Source: Hyphomicrobiales bacterium (GTDB lineage Bacteria > Pseudomonadota > Alphaproteobacteria > Rhizobiales > Rhizobiaceae). From it: a DNA stretch of 64,000 nucleotides. Below, in pieces: positions 7,774 through 16,702 of this stretch. The DNA lies in contig UBXM01000031.1 of NCBI GenBank assembly GCA_900469445.1, positions 1 through 64,000 on the forward strand, in the 5' to 3' direction. The translations under genes were made by a program, and so were the position numbers. Under the pieces are notes generated by a model, which saw only the letters and a list, made by a program, of their open reading frames with translations, had not been told where the DNA came from and made no database searches. Each line of letters starts with the position of its first letter. Position 1 is the first letter of the stretch.

Positions 7774-9065
7774 TGGCGAAAGCAGCGGCGGTTCTTGGCG
7801 TCTTCATGCTCGACGAAAAAGGAGGGTCCGTCCGGGCAGGGACCCTGACGCGCGACGCCGATGGTGCGGTGTCCTTCGTCGTTGCGGAAAGCTTCCTGCG
7901 GGACGCGACAAGGCCAATCCTTACTCTAGGCTGGTATGATCCCGATTCCGACCAAGGGACACGCGAAAGGCTCGCCTCGCGGGGAGACAAAATCGGGCTA
8001 CACGGAAGGTTACCGCCCTGGTTTTCCGGACTTCTGCCGGAAGGAGCCCTGCGCGACTTGGTGATGACGGAAATGGGTCCGGGTGATCATGACGAATTCG
8101 ACGTGCTGACCCGCCTCGGAGCGGACTTGCCTGGCGCGGTGTTCATTGTCCCGGAGACCGACATACCGGCGTCGGCAGGACCGCTGGATCTCGGAAACGT
8201 CCATGGCTTCAAGGCGCCGCTTCCCGAAGGCGCGGTGAAATTCTCGCTGGCAGGCGTCCAGCTGAAATTTACCGGCAACCCGGATGGCGACCGTCTGACA
8301 GCTCCAGCCCGGGGAGAGACTGGTCGTAGTATCATCAAGCTGGGCAGCGAACGATTTCCCAATCTTCCCGAAGCAGAGTTTGCCGCCATGCAGATGGCAA
8401 GCGCCATGGGCGTCAGAACCGCGTCGTGCCGGCTCATCTCTCGCGACGCGATCCGGGGCGTACCAGCCGAATTGCTGCAGCACGGCGAAAACGTGCTTGT
8501 CGTGGAAAGGTTCGACAGGTCTGCTGGCGGCCGCATCCAAATCGAGGACGCCGGCCAGGTTCTCGGCGCTGTAGGTGACCGCAAATATACGATGGGTACG
8601 ACCGAAACGGTCATCAACATGGTTCGCCGTTTCAGTACCGATCACCGTTACGACGTTCTGGAAGCCGTCAGGCGTGTCGTCGCCGACGTACTTCTAGGAA
8701 ATGGCGATAATCACCTGAAGAACTGGTCGTTCTATTTCCCGCAGGCGGGCCAGATTAGGCTATCGCCCGCCTACGATATCGTGCCGACTGTCCTGTACCT
8801 CCCCAAGGACGAGATGGCATTGCGCTTCGTCAGGACGCATGATTTCGACGCAGTCAACTTGCATCGCTTCGAACGGGTTGCGAGCTTTATAAGGCTGGAT
8901 CCAAAGCTCATCACGCGCGAAGTCGAGCATGCTGTCCGGCAAGCCTTGGAAACTTGGCCAAAGATTGCCCCCGATCTTTTGGGATCCGACTCTTCGGATC
9001 GGGTTCTGAGGCGACTCGACACGTTGACACTCGTCCACGAGGTCCGTCAAAGGATCGGACTATGA
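7773..9065 (+). CDS. hipA: HipA-like serine/threonine kinase toxin
   Basis: 430 residues with the HipA plan. The N-terminal domain has GLLPEG (residues 87-92). The kinase part has FSLAGVQLKF (157-166), the HipA substrate/ATP loop motif, then ERFDR (245-249), GNGDNHLKNW (309-318) with the catalytic Asp and metal-binding Asn, and SPAYDIVPT (331-339) with the DFG-equivalent Asp. All key kinase residues appear intact, so it may be active. Known HipA proteins phosphorylate glutamyl-tRNA synthetase, and relatives modify other aminoacyl-tRNA synthetases; the target here cannot be told. It is translationally coupled to hipB. Confidence 0.9.
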   Translation: MAKAAAVLGVFMLDEKGGSVRAGTLTRDADGAVSFVVAESFLRDATRPILTLGWYDPDSDQGTRERLASRGDKIGLHGRLPPWFSGLLPEGALRDLVMTEMGPGDHDEFDVLTRLGADLPGAVFIVPETDIPASAGPLDLGNVHGFKAPLPEGAVKFSLAGVQLKFTGNPDGDRLTAPARGETGRSIIKLGSERFPNLPEAEFAAMQMASAMGVRTASCRLISRDAIRGVPAELLQHGENVLVVERFDRSAGGRIQIEDAGQVLGAVGDRKYTMGTTETVINMVRRFSTDHRYDVLEAVRRVVADVLLGNGDNHLKNWSFYFPQAGQIRLSPAYDIVPTVLYLPKDEMALRFVRTHDFDAVNLHRFERVASFIRLDPKLITREVEHAVRQALETWPKIAPDLLGSDSSDRVLRRLDTLTLVHEVRQRIGL

Positions 9066-9157
9066 TGGAGGTCGCGTAGATCGTCGTAGCGGCGACGGAT
9101 GCGCGGCCTTTCAGCTGGGTATCCGCCCTTGATGTTGTCGGCGTGGAGGCGTTGTAC

Positions 9158-9190
9158 TTGCTCTTGAGCAGATCTGAACCTTCGACCCGT
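9158..9190 (+). repeat. Dispersed T-arm-like repeat, copy B
   Basis: TTGCTCTTGAGCAGATCTG then AACCTTCGACCCG, 93 bases after the hipA stop codon and in the same orientation as the other copies. Confidence 0.45.
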
Positions 9191-9274
9191 ACCTATTTAT
9201 CCCTAAGCGATTGAGAAACCGCTCAATCCACGAAAACGGCCGATTGCTCTATGACGCGGCTGCAAGTTCGCTTC

Positions 9275-9305
9275 GCACTCATAGTTCAAATCGGGGTATG
9301 AGCGC
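9275..9305 (-). other. Stem-loop just after the ABC ATPase gene
   Basis: GCACTCATA and TATGAGCGC pair at eight of nine positions around a 13-base loop containing GTTCAAATC. It ends five bases before the stop of the minus-strand ATPase gene. The loop resembles a tRNA T-loop, but there is no tRNA around it. No T-run, so terminator function is uncertain. Confidence 0.35.
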
Positions 9306-9309
9306 GTCA

Positions 9310-10374
9310 TTAGTTGAGGCGGGTGTCACCGTCCTCAGAGAACAGGTGAATGGAGCCGACCTCAGGCGAGACGTGTATCACTTCGCCAGGCGCACCATTG
9401 ATCCGCTCACGGAAGACGCCGGTTACCTGAGTTTCCCCAAACTTCATTGTCACTTGCGTCTCGGGTCCCATCGGCTCGATGAGAACGATTTCGGCAGGAA
9501 CACTTGCGTGTCTGGGATGGTCAGAGAATCGAAAGTGTTCGGGACGAATGCCGTAGACGGCAATCTGCCCCATTTCGGTGTTTATCAACTTAGGCAGGGG
9601 CAAAACCCCGCCCGATGTTTGGAAGCCCGCCTCCGTTATCTTACCCTCGAGAAAATTCATCGACGGCGATCCGATGAAACCCGCAACGAACTGGTTGGCC
9701 GGGCGGTCGTAGAGATCGAGCGGCGCACCGATCTGCTCTACCCTGCCGGCGTTCAGCACGACGATCCTGTCGGCCATGGTCATCGCCTCCACCTGGTCGT
9801 GGGTGACGTAGATAGTGGTCGTCTTCAGCTTCTGATGCAACGCCTTGATCTCGCCGCGCATCACGACACGCAGCTTCGCGTCGAGGTTCGACAGCGGCTC
9901 GTCGAACAGAAAAACCTGCGGATTGCGAACGATCGCGCGGCCCATAGCGACGCGCTGCCGCTGGCCGCCGGAGAGCTGTCGCGGATAACGATCGAGGAGA
10001 TCGGTCAGGCCTAGAATGCCGGCTGCCCAGTTAACCCGCTCGGCGATCTCGGTCTTTGCCGTACCGCGGTGCTCCAGCGAGAAGCCCATATTGGTCGCAA
10101 CCGTCATATGCGGGTAAAGCGCATAGGACTGGAACACCATGGCGATGTCGCGGTCCTTCGGGTCGAGGTCGTTAACGACCCTGCCACTGATCTTAAGCGT
10201 ACCGCCGGTGATCGTTTCCAGACCGGCGATCATTCTCAGAAGTGTGGACTTACCGCAGCCTGACGGCCCGACCAGCACGACGAACTCGCCGTCTTTGATC
10301 TCGAGATCGACGCCGTGAACGGTCTTTACTGCGCCATAGCTCTTGCGGATATCGGAAAGGGTGACGTCTGCCAT
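9310..10374 (-). CDS. Sugar ABC transporter ATPase (UgpC/MsmK type)
   Basis: 354 residues from the ATG at 10374 (MADVTLSDI). The nucleotide-binding domain has Walker A GPSGCGKST, Q-loop MVFQSYALYPHMTV, signature LSGGQRQRVAMGRAIVR, Walker B VFLFDEPLSNLDAKLR and switch VTHDQVEAM. The C-terminal regulatory domain (from about residue 235) has the GIRPEHF motif of the CUT1 carbohydrate family. It is the last gene of the minus-strand operon that starts with the LacI regulator, 16 bases after the permease gene, and energises the permease pair encoded upstream. Confidence 0.95.
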   Translation of the reverse strand: MADVTLSDIRKSYGAVKTVHGVDLEIKDGEFVVLVGPSGCGKSTLLRMIAGLETITGGTLKISGRVVNDLDPKDRDIAMVFQSYALYPHMTVATNMGFSLEHRGTAKTEIAERVNWAAGILGLTDLLDRYPRQLSGGQRQRVAMGRAIVRNPQVFLFDEPLSNLDAKLRVVMRGEIKALHQKLKTTTIYVTHDQVEAMTMADRIVVLNAGRVEQIGAPLDLYDRPANQFVAGFIGSPSMNFLEGKITEAGFQTSGGVLPLPKLINTEMGQIAVYGIRPEHFRFSDHPRHASVPAEIVLIEPMGPETQVTMKFGETQVTGVFRERINGAPGEVIHVSPEVGSIHLFSEDGDTRLN

Positions 10375-10390
10375 GATGTGATCCGGTTGT

Positions 10391-11233
10391 TCAGCCCTTG
10401 AGGCCTGTATGGGCGAGGCCTTCGACGAATTGCTTCTGGGCAATGATGAAGACGATGAGGACGGGCAGCGCCGTCAGGGTGGCGGCTGCGAGCTGGATGT
10501 TCCACATTGGCCCGCCATAGGCGTCGGTATATTGGGTAAGCGCCTGCGGCAGCGTGAACATCTCGGCGCTGGAAAGAAATACGATAGGCTCGAGGAACAG
10601 ATTCCAGGAATGCAGGAACGTGAAAATGGCCACCGATGCCAGTGCAGGTTTTGCCAACGGCAGGGCGATCCTGGTGAAGATCTTGAACCGTCCGAGACCA
10701 TCGACGCGAGCGGCCTCTTCCAGTTCGGCCGGAAGCGTCACGAAGAACTGTCGCATGACGAAGGTGGCGAATACGCTGGGCGCGCCGAAGATCGGCACCA
10801 GGATCAGCGGCCAGTGAGTGTTCACCATGCCGGCCTTCAGAAACATCTGGAATAGCGGCACGATCGTCACTTCGGACGGGATCAGCAGGCCGAGCAGCAC
10901 GATCATGAAGATCGCATTCGCGTAAGGAAACCTGATCCGGGCAAAGGCATAACCCGCCATGGACGAGATGATCATCGTGCCGACGGTCACCACCGCCGCG
11001 ATATAGGCGGAATTCCAGTACTGCCGGACAAAGGGCTGCAATTCGAAGACCTTCGAATAAGTCGTCCAGTCGTAGCTTTGCGGCACGAGTTGCGGCGGGA
11101 AGGCGAAGATATCGCTGATCGGCTTCATCGACGACGTCACCATCCACCATGTCGGGAAGACGAAGGGGATGAGCAATACGCACATCACTCCGTAGAGCAC
11201 CACTTTTGCGCGCGGGGAAATATCAGCTCTCAT
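10391..11233 (-). CDS. Sugar ABC transporter permease, MalG type
   Basis: 280 residues with about six membrane segments, the first at residues 10-30. The cytoplasmic coupling motif EEAARVDGLGRFKIFTRIAL (EAA loop) that docks on the ATPase is intact. The short N-terminus and single-chain MalG-like layout place it in the CUT1 group. Its start overlaps the end of the upstream permease by 11 bases, so the two are probably translated in a coupled way. Confidence 0.93.
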   Translation of the reverse strand: MRADISPRAKVVLYGVMCVLLIPFVFPTWWMVTSSMKPISDIFAFPPQLVPQSYDWTTYSKVFELQPFVRQYWNSAYIAAVVTVGTMIISSMAGYAFARIRFPYANAIFMIVLLGLLIPSEVTIVPLFQMFLKAGMVNTHWPLILVPIFGAPSVFATFVMRQFFVTLPAELEEAARVDGLGRFKIFTRIALPLAKPALASVAIFTFLHSWNLFLEPIVFLSSAEMFTLPQALTQYTDAYGGPMWNIQLAAATLTALPVLIVFIIAQKQFVEGLAHTGLKG

Positions 11234-12155
11234 AAAAGACGATCCTCTTGCGCATCTGCCACTGGGCGAATGTCAGGATGGCGACGATGGCAAACAGCAG
11301 GATGGACAGCGTCGAGCCGTAGCCGAAGAAGTGAAACTGGAATGCCTGCTGGTAGAGATAGTAGACCAGCACGGTGGTCGAGAGGCCCGGCCCGCCCTGG
11401 GTCAGCACCGCGATCTGGGCAAAGACCTGCAGCGACCCGACGATGGTGATGATCGAGGTCAGCAGAATGGTCGGGCTGATCAGCGGCAGGGTGATGCGGC
11501 GGAACTGCTTGAAGGCCGGCGCGCCATCGATCCGCGCCGCTTCGTAGAGTTCCTTCGGCACGCCCTGCAATGCGGCCAGGAACAGGATCATGTTCAAACC
11601 GACATTCTTGAACACCTGCACGACGATGACCGAGATCATCGCGGTCGTCTCTTCCCTGAGCCAGTTAGGACCTTCGATGCCGAACGTCAGAAGCATGCCG
11701 TTGATACCGCCGTTTTTCTGCAGAAGAAAACCCCAGACGATCGTCCAGGCGACTAGCGAGACGACGACCGGCGAAAAGAACAGGGTGCGGAAGATAGCGA
11801 TGCCGGCGAGTTTCTGGTTGAGAAGCACGGCCAGAAGAAGCGCCAGCGACAGGTTGAAGATCACCAGCCCGGCGGAAAAGATCGCGGTCGCGCCCAGCAC
11901 GTCGAGAAGGCTCTCGTCCTCCATCAGCATCCGGTAATTCTGCGCACCGGTATAGGTGAAGGTGTTCGCGAGCACGTTCCACTCGTGCAGCGAATACCAG
12001 AAGACCAGCCCAAGCGGGATCAGCACGAAGACGATGATCCCGATCAGTTGCGGCGCGATGAAGAGGAAGCCGGCGAGGCTGTCGCGCCGCGCGATCGTCC
12101 AGAACGGCGATGAGGAGCGGCCTTCCGGATGGGCGTTTTCCCGCGCGACAGCCAT
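11223..12155 (-). CDS. Sugar ABC transporter permease, MalF type
   Basis: 310 residues from the ATG at 12155, preceded by AGGAGGT five bases upstream; a TTG two codons earlier is inside that site and is rejected. Six or so membrane helices begin with LAGFLFIAPQLIGIIVF. The EAA loop reads LYEAARIDGAPAFKQFRRIT. It pairs with the MalG-type permease that overlaps its end, and lies 12 bases after the binding-protein gene. Confidence 0.94.
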   Translation of the reverse strand: MAVARENAHPEGRSSSPFWTIARRDSLAGFLFIAPQLIGIIVFVLIPLGLVFWYSLHEWNVLANTFTYTGAQNYRMLMEDESLLDVLGATAIFSAGLVIFNLSLALLLAVLLNQKLAGIAIFRTLFFSPVVVSLVAWTIVWGFLLQKNGGINGMLLTFGIEGPNWLREETTAMISVIVVQVFKNVGLNMILFLAALQGVPKELYEAARIDGAPAFKQFRRITLPLISPTILLTSIITIVGSLQVFAQIAVLTQGGPGLSTTVLVYYLYQQAFQFHFFGYGSTLSILLFAIVAILTFAQWQMRKRIVFYES

Positions 12156-12167
12156 GAACAACCTCCT

Positions 12168-13439
12168 TCAGCGCTTCAGCAAGGGGCCGATCTGGCCGCA
12201 GATCTTCTGGAGAGTAGCCGGCACGTCCGCCTCCGGCCGCCACACGGCGTCGAGATTGGAGCGAACCATCTGCTGGATCTGCGCAAAGCCGGTATGGCCA
12301 GGCATGACCTTGCCGGTGGCGATGCCTGAAATCACGACCTTTTCGATCTGTTCCTGGCTGAGCAGGGGATTAGTCTTTTTCAGAATATCGGCATTCAGCA
12401 GCGACTTCCGCGCAGATGGGAAGAACTGGCTGAGCTTGGCCGAGCTTTCCGGATTGGTCATGTAAGCTACGAATTCGGCGGCCGTTTCGGCATTCTTGCC
12501 CGATTGCATGACGCCGATGCCCGCCTGGCCTATCAGCGCATATTCACCTGCCGAGCCCTTCGGCAGCGGCACGAGATCCCAGCTGAACGCCTTTTCTTTA
12601 GGCAATAGCGAGGCGCGACTGATCTGGGTGATCGTCATCGCCGCATTGCCGGCGAAAAAATCGACTGTCTCGCCCGGGCCGGGGATCGCCTTCTTGGTGA
12701 ACACGGCGTCGTGGATGAAGGTCAGCGCATCCGCCATCGGCTTGTCGGCCATGGTGCAGGTCTTGCCATCTTCGCTCCAAGGCGATGCGCCCCAGCCGTT
12801 CCATACAGAGGTAAGGTATTGCCATGCCTGATAGTTGAAGTCGCGCACGACCAGCCCGCCCTTGCCGGATTTGGCAACGGCGGCGGCCGTTTCGATCGCG
12901 TTGTCCCAGGTCCATTCGCCTGCAGCGATCATCTCGGCCGGTGTTTTGGCGCCAGCAGCCTTGATCAGGTCGTTGTTGACGAAAACGGCGAACGGCGAAG
13001 TCGAAAACGGATAGGCGTAGAGCTTGCCGTCTTCAGTCCAGCGTTCGGTGGCCCCGGTACCGACTTCTTCGAGATTATAGCCTTCTGCCGCCTTCAATGT
13101 GTCGGTCAGCGGATAAAGCGCACCGGACTTGACGAAATCATAGGCCGAAGTCTCGAAGATCCACGCCATGTCGGGCGCGTTGCCACCGGCGATCTGGGTC
13201 GTCAGCGCTGTCGTGTAAGTCTCAAACGGCAGCGACTCATAGGTGACGCTGACATTCGGATGATCCTTCTTGAAGCCCGCGGCGATCTCGTTGAACAGCT
13301 TCAAATGTGCTTCATTGGCGCTCCAGATGGTCATCCGAAGATTGACCGCATCCTGCGCCTGGGCAGTTCCGCCCAGCGCAAGCGATCCGAGGATCGCCAG
13401 CGCGCAGGCGGTCGATTTCAAAGTCCTTTGATAAAGCAT
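12168..13439 (-). CDS. Sugar ABC transporter substrate-binding protein
   Basis: 423 residues from the ATG at 13439, which has GGAGGAGG ahead of it. A Sec signal peptide is clear: a Lys/Arg start, hydrophobic CALAILGSLALGG and cleavage at AQA-QD. The mature part has the family-1 binding-protein pattern: VNLRMTIWSANE, FKKDHPNVSVTYESLPFETY, AGGNAPDMAWIFE and the YAYPFSTSPFAVFVNNDLI strand. It collects the substrate in the periplasm for the two permeases. The ligand is probably a sugar or sugar derivative and cannot be named from sequence. Confidence 0.93.
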   Translation of the reverse strand: MLYQRTLKSTACALAILGSLALGGTAQAQDAVNLRMTIWSANEAHLKLFNEIAAGFKKDHPNVSVTYESLPFETYTTALTTQIAGGNAPDMAWIFETSAYDFVKSGALYPLTDTLKAAEGYNLEEVGTGATERWTEDGKLYAYPFSTSPFAVFVNNDLIKAAGAKTPAEMIAAGEWTWDNAIETAAAVAKSGKGGLVVRDFNYQAWQYLTSVWNGWGASPWSEDGKTCTMADKPMADALTFIHDAVFTKKAIPGPGETVDFFAGNAAMTITQISRASLLPKEKAFSWDLVPLPKGSAGEYALIGQAGIGVMQSGKNAETAAEFVAYMTNPESSAKLSQFFPSARKSLLNADILKKTNPLLSQEQIEKVVISGIATGKVMPGHTGFAQIQQMVRSNLDAVWRPEADVPATLQKICGQIGPLLKR

Positions 13440-13475
13440 TCCCAGTCCTCCTCCAAAGATGGGTTCGATCAAAAA

Positions 13476-15086
13476 TCAATAGGCGGCGATCTCCGGCCAG
13501 CGGAACTCGATGCCTTCACGGGTCAGTGCCGCCTGGAATTCCGCCAGATGACTGTCGGCTTCCTGCACCTGATGCGGCGTCAGTCCCTTCTCCAGGCACC
13601 AGGCCGCCAGCATGCCGGCCACCTCGCCGACATTCCATTCGACCGGGTGCAGGCGGTAGCAACCGTTGGTGATATGCGTCGTGCCTATATTCTTGCCGGC
13701 GGGAATAAGGTTCTTCATCCGTTGCGGCAGCAACGCACCGAGCGGGATCTCGAACGGGCAGGATGGCACGTCGACATAGTTGTCGCCGCCTGTCGAGGGA
13801 TGCAGGTCGATGCGGTACATGCCGATGCCGATGCTGTCGCGATACCGCATCGCGCCCTTTTCCCCGCGGACGGTAAAGGACAGGTCCTGCTCGACGATCC
13901 GCGTCACCGGCTTGATACGCCGGCCTTCGCGGATATAGGGCGCCATGGCGAGGCCATGTTCGGTGCCTGTGATATCACCACGCAGACGCAGGCCGCGGTA
14001 ACCCTGCCCCCCATCAAGACGCGGTGCTTCCGTCTGCAGCCAGTAGAAGACAGAATAGGAAAGGTCAGCCGCCGATTTCAGATGCCGCGCCTTTTCTTCG
14101 TCCGGGACGTCGATGATGGTGCCGTCCATGTAGTCGATCATCGGCCAGTTCACGAGGCAGATGTCGGACTGATAGAAACCCGGCGCAAAGTTCCGGCGTG
14201 CGGCGATGCGGCGGAAGATCCAGAGGTTTTCATCGCCGCCGCCCTTGCGCTGGTCTGCATCGACGAGAAGCGGATCATCATCCGGGTTCGGCGTGAACGA
14301 GCGTGTCGTATGCTCCAGCGTGCGCGGATGCGGCGCCGTCAGGCCGAGCAGCGGCCCACCCCAGAAATGCGGCTGGTACTTGCGCCAATAGTCATAGTTT
14401 TCCGGCTTGTCGATCGTCTGGTCGCCATCGACATGATCGATCGCAAAGCAGATCGAGACCGCCTGAACATTGTGCGGCTGGGCTTCTGCCGGCGCACTCG
14501 GTTCGCCTGTGTCGGACTGCGCCTCGAAGCCTTTGGCGTATTCCGTACCCGTCATCGGCAGAAGATCGCCGAGTTCGGTCGCGTCGAGAACGTAGTCGGC
14601 GGAAATGACGATCTCGGCATCCATATCGCGGTGGCGGACCGTAATCGAGCGAACCGTATCGCCCTCGACATCCGCGGCAACCGGCCGGTAGGGTTTCAGC
14701 ACCGTCAGCCGGCCGGCACCGATATAGGGCATCAGCATGCTTTCCATCACCGCCAGGCTGACGCGCGGTTCGGCGCAGATGCGGCTGACCCAGCCACCTC
14801 CGGGATTGAGGTCACCCCAGGCGCGAGCGCCTTCGGTCAGCGGATAGTGGTCACGATAATACTGCCGAACACCGCTGCGCAGTTTGCGATAGGACCGCGT
14901 GATGCCGAACTGCTCGACCCAGGTATGCTCGTCGGAGGGGACCGCCTGACTGGTCAGCTGCCCGCCGATCCAGTCGAATTCCTCCGTCATGATGACGCGC
15001 TTGCCGGCGCGTGCTGCGCCCAATGCTGCTGCCACGCCACCCAGGCCGCCGCCTAGCACGAGAATATCTGCTTGCAACTCTTTCAC
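13476..15086 (-). CDS. FAD-dependent oxidoreductase (FAD_oxidored family)
   Basis: 536 residues from the GTG at 15086, four bases after the LacI stop. The N-terminus ADILVLGGGLGGVAAALGAA is the dinucleotide-binding GxGxxG motif, followed by EEFDWIGGQLTSQAVP, a hallmark of this flavoprotein group found in sugar-catabolic operons. Middle motifs include YVLDATELGDLLPM (the FAD-contacting DATG-like strand), and the C-terminus has a GKNIGTTHITNGCYRLHPVEW segment. The reaction is unknown; oxidation of an imported sugar or polyol is a reasonable guess from its place between the regulator and transporter. No signal peptide, so cytoplasmic. Confidence 0.85.
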   Translation of the reverse strand: MKELQADILVLGGGLGGVAAALGAARAGKRVIMTEEFDWIGGQLTSQAVPSDEHTWVEQFGITRSYRKLRSGVRQYYRDHYPLTEGARAWGDLNPGGGWVSRICAEPRVSLAVMESMLMPYIGAGRLTVLKPYRPVAADVEGDTVRSITVRHRDMDAEIVISADYVLDATELGDLLPMTGTEYAKGFEAQSDTGEPSAPAEAQPHNVQAVSICFAIDHVDGDQTIDKPENYDYWRKYQPHFWGGPLLGLTAPHPRTLEHTTRSFTPNPDDDPLLVDADQRKGGGDENLWIFRRIAARRNFAPGFYQSDICLVNWPMIDYMDGTIIDVPDEEKARHLKSAADLSYSVFYWLQTEAPRLDGGQGYRGLRLRGDITGTEHGLAMAPYIREGRRIKPVTRIVEQDLSFTVRGEKGAMRYRDSIGIGMYRIDLHPSTGGDNYVDVPSCPFEIPLGALLPQRMKNLIPAGKNIGTTHITNGCYRLHPVEWNVGEVAGMLAAWCLEKGLTPHQVQEADSHLAEFQAALTREGIEFRWPEIAAY

Positions 15087-15090
15087 GTCA

Positions 15091-16152
15091 TCACATCCGT
15101 TTCGTTGATTGGCGTTTCTTCGCGGGATCCGAAGGGCATGGCCCCAGTGTTTCGCCCGCGACGGGCTCACAAGTGAGGAGAATCTGGCTGCCGAGGCTGC
15201 CGGTCTCGATGCGGTTGACCAGCATCGCCGTTGCCTGCCGTCCCATCTCCTCGCGGGGAATTTCGTAGGACGTGAAGCGCACCGGGCTGCGTCCCGCGCG
15301 GATATGGCTGCCAAGCACGATCATCGAGAAGTCCCGGGGTACCGAGAGCCCGCGTTCGCGTGCGAGTTCTTCGACGCGAACGGCATCAGCCAGTTCGATG
15401 AAGAAGGCGACAGTCGCACCGCTCGAGAGTATCCCATCGAGGATCTCGTCCGCCGGACTGTTGACGGCATCAACATGCAGGGCAAGCTCCGCGCCCTCAC
15501 CTAGCGCAGAACCGAAACCCCGCCAGCGATCGGCAATGGATTCCGCCGGTCCTTCCGGACCCACATAGGCTAGCTTCGAATGGTCGAGCGAAACGGCCTT
15601 TTCGACGAGTTGCCGGGTGCCGGCCGCATAGTCGCCACCGACATAGGGAACCGGCCCGCCGGCATCGTCACGACGGCCGATCGCCACGAAAGGGTAATCC
15701 TCAGCCACCAGCCGGGCGAGTTCCTTGCGGTCGAATTCCCGGCCGAGCACGAGGCAGCCGTCGGCGATGCGGAGCCGGTTGTTCTCGGAGAATATTTTGC
15801 GGTTATTGCCGACACCGGCGCTCGTCAGGAGCAGGAGATCGTAGTTCTGCTGCTGCGCCTCCTCTTCGATGCCGAGCAGAAAGGGTGTGAAGAAGTCTGC
15901 CTGCGCGTTCGGAAAAGCCGGCTCGTAGGTGAAGACACCGAGGATGCGGTTCAGCCCCTTCGCCATCCGCCTTGCGATCGGGTCGGCGACATAACCGGTT
16001 GTGCGGATGACGGCTTGGACCCGGTCGCGGGTCTCGGCAGGAATCCGTGCCAACGCGGTAGGCGCACCGTTGAGCACAAGCGAGACCGTAGCCTGGCTGA
16101 CGCCGGCAAGCTTCGCGATATCGTTTTGGGTTAGTCGCTTTCGGCCAGTCAC
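15091..16152 (-). CDS. LacI-family repressor of the sugar operon
   Basis: 353 residues from the GTG at 16152, which has GGAGGG seven bases upstream; a TTG 15 bases earlier is less likely. The DNA-binding head is canonical: LTQNDIAKLAGVSQATVSLV, then LNG and a hinge ending in MAKGLNRILGVFTYE. The rest is a periplasmic-binding-protein-like effector domain. It is the first gene of a six-gene minus-strand operon and two operator palindromes sit 29-60 bases before its start, so it probably represses its own operon and is released by the transported sugar or a derivative. Confidence 0.92.
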   Translation of the reverse strand: MTGRKRLTQNDIAKLAGVSQATVSLVLNGAPTALARIPAETRDRVQAVIRTTGYVADPIARRMAKGLNRILGVFTYEPAFPNAQADFFTPFLLGIEEEAQQQNYDLLLLTSAGVGNNRKIFSENNRLRIADGCLVLGREFDRKELARLVAEDYPFVAIGRRDDAGGPVPYVGGDYAAGTRQLVEKAVSLDHSKLAYVGPEGPAESIADRWRGFGSALGEGAELALHVDAVNSPADEILDGILSSGATVAFFIELADAVRVEELARERGLSVPRDFSMIVLGSHIRAGRSPVRFTSYEIPREEMGRQATAMLVNRIETGSLGSQILLTCEPVAGETLGPCPSDPAKKRQSTKRM

Positions 16153-16180
16153 GCGATGCCCTCCCAAGCATCAAATATCT

Positions 16181-16212
16181 GCTAATGCGTATTAGCGCTA
16201 ATGCGCATTAGC
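16181..16212. promoter_or_regulatory. Two abutting LacI-type operators
   Basis: GCTAATGCGTATTAGC (16181-16196, one mismatch) is followed without a gap by the perfect palindrome GCTAATGCGCATTAGC (16197-16212). Both have the central CG and length typical of LacI-family sites. They lie just upstream of the lacI-type gene, where they would block the operon promoter. Confidence 0.75.
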
Positions 16213-16621
16213 ACGCCAACCTTGCAACATGTCAAGAGGCGATAGTGAGCGACTTCACAGCTTCGCCTCCAGTCGGAGCCCTGAAGGAAAGGAAACAAGC
16301 CCGTTATTTTGCGAGCAGGTTTCTGGTCAGTAATCTTTGCCGGAGGCGTGCTGTGCGCTGGCGCGCCCCTCCCAATATCGGCCGCTTCTTACAGGTCTTC
16401 AACGGGTACGAACTTGCGACAGACGATTGGAAACGTGATTTTTTTAGAAGCTTAGGTTCATAGATCCTCTTAGATCCCTGATCCGAACGCATTTTTCTGT
16501 GCAGACGGTTTGCTGATTGCCTCAACGAGGATTCAATCAGCTAATATCAGTCCTCTTAGCCAGAGTCGTTATACGAGCGCGGCATGAACAGGGCTGTTTT
16601 TGCGCGCCGAGCTTTAGCGGT
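16213..16621. other. Intergenic stretch without a recognisable gene
   Basis: Roughly 400 bases between two promoter regions. A 72-codon frame at 16245-16463 exists but has Arg/Trp-rich composition and no ribosome site. No terminator or RNA gene was recognised. Confidence 0.4.
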
Positions 16622-16681
16622 GCGGAGATTACTGCGCACTATCTCCGCTATTTTGCGGAGATAAATCTTGCTATTCTCCGC
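16622..16681. promoter_or_regulatory. Double dyad upstream of fic, candidate operator
   Basis: GCGGAGA, 13 bases, TCTCCGC occurs twice: 16622-16648 and 16655-16681. The spacers are the same length and the copies are 33 bases apart, about three helical turns. The inner arms also form ATCTCCGC-TATTTT-GCGGAGAT. The second copy ends 21 bases before the Fic start codon, so occupancy would block initiation. Confidence 0.6.
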
Positions 16682-16702
16682 AGGTAGGCTTTATCGTGGG
16701 TT

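Noticed and set aside
9275..9305. Hairpin with GTTCAAATC loop as a tRNA fragment
   Set aside because: Only a T-loop-like sequence is present and the stem length does not match a T-arm; kept only as a stem-loop.
9211..10014. 267-codon open frame on the + strand
   Set aside because: It is antisense to the sugar ABC ATPase, which has all nucleotide-binding motifs.
12711..15056. 781-codon open frame on the + strand
   Set aside because: It is antisense to the binding-protein and FAD oxidoreductase genes, which have clear motifs, signal peptide and ribosome sites. The frame is a by-product of high GC.
16245..16463. 72-codon frame between the lacI-type and fic genes
   Set aside because: No ribosome site, odd Arg/Trp-rich composition and no recognisable motif.
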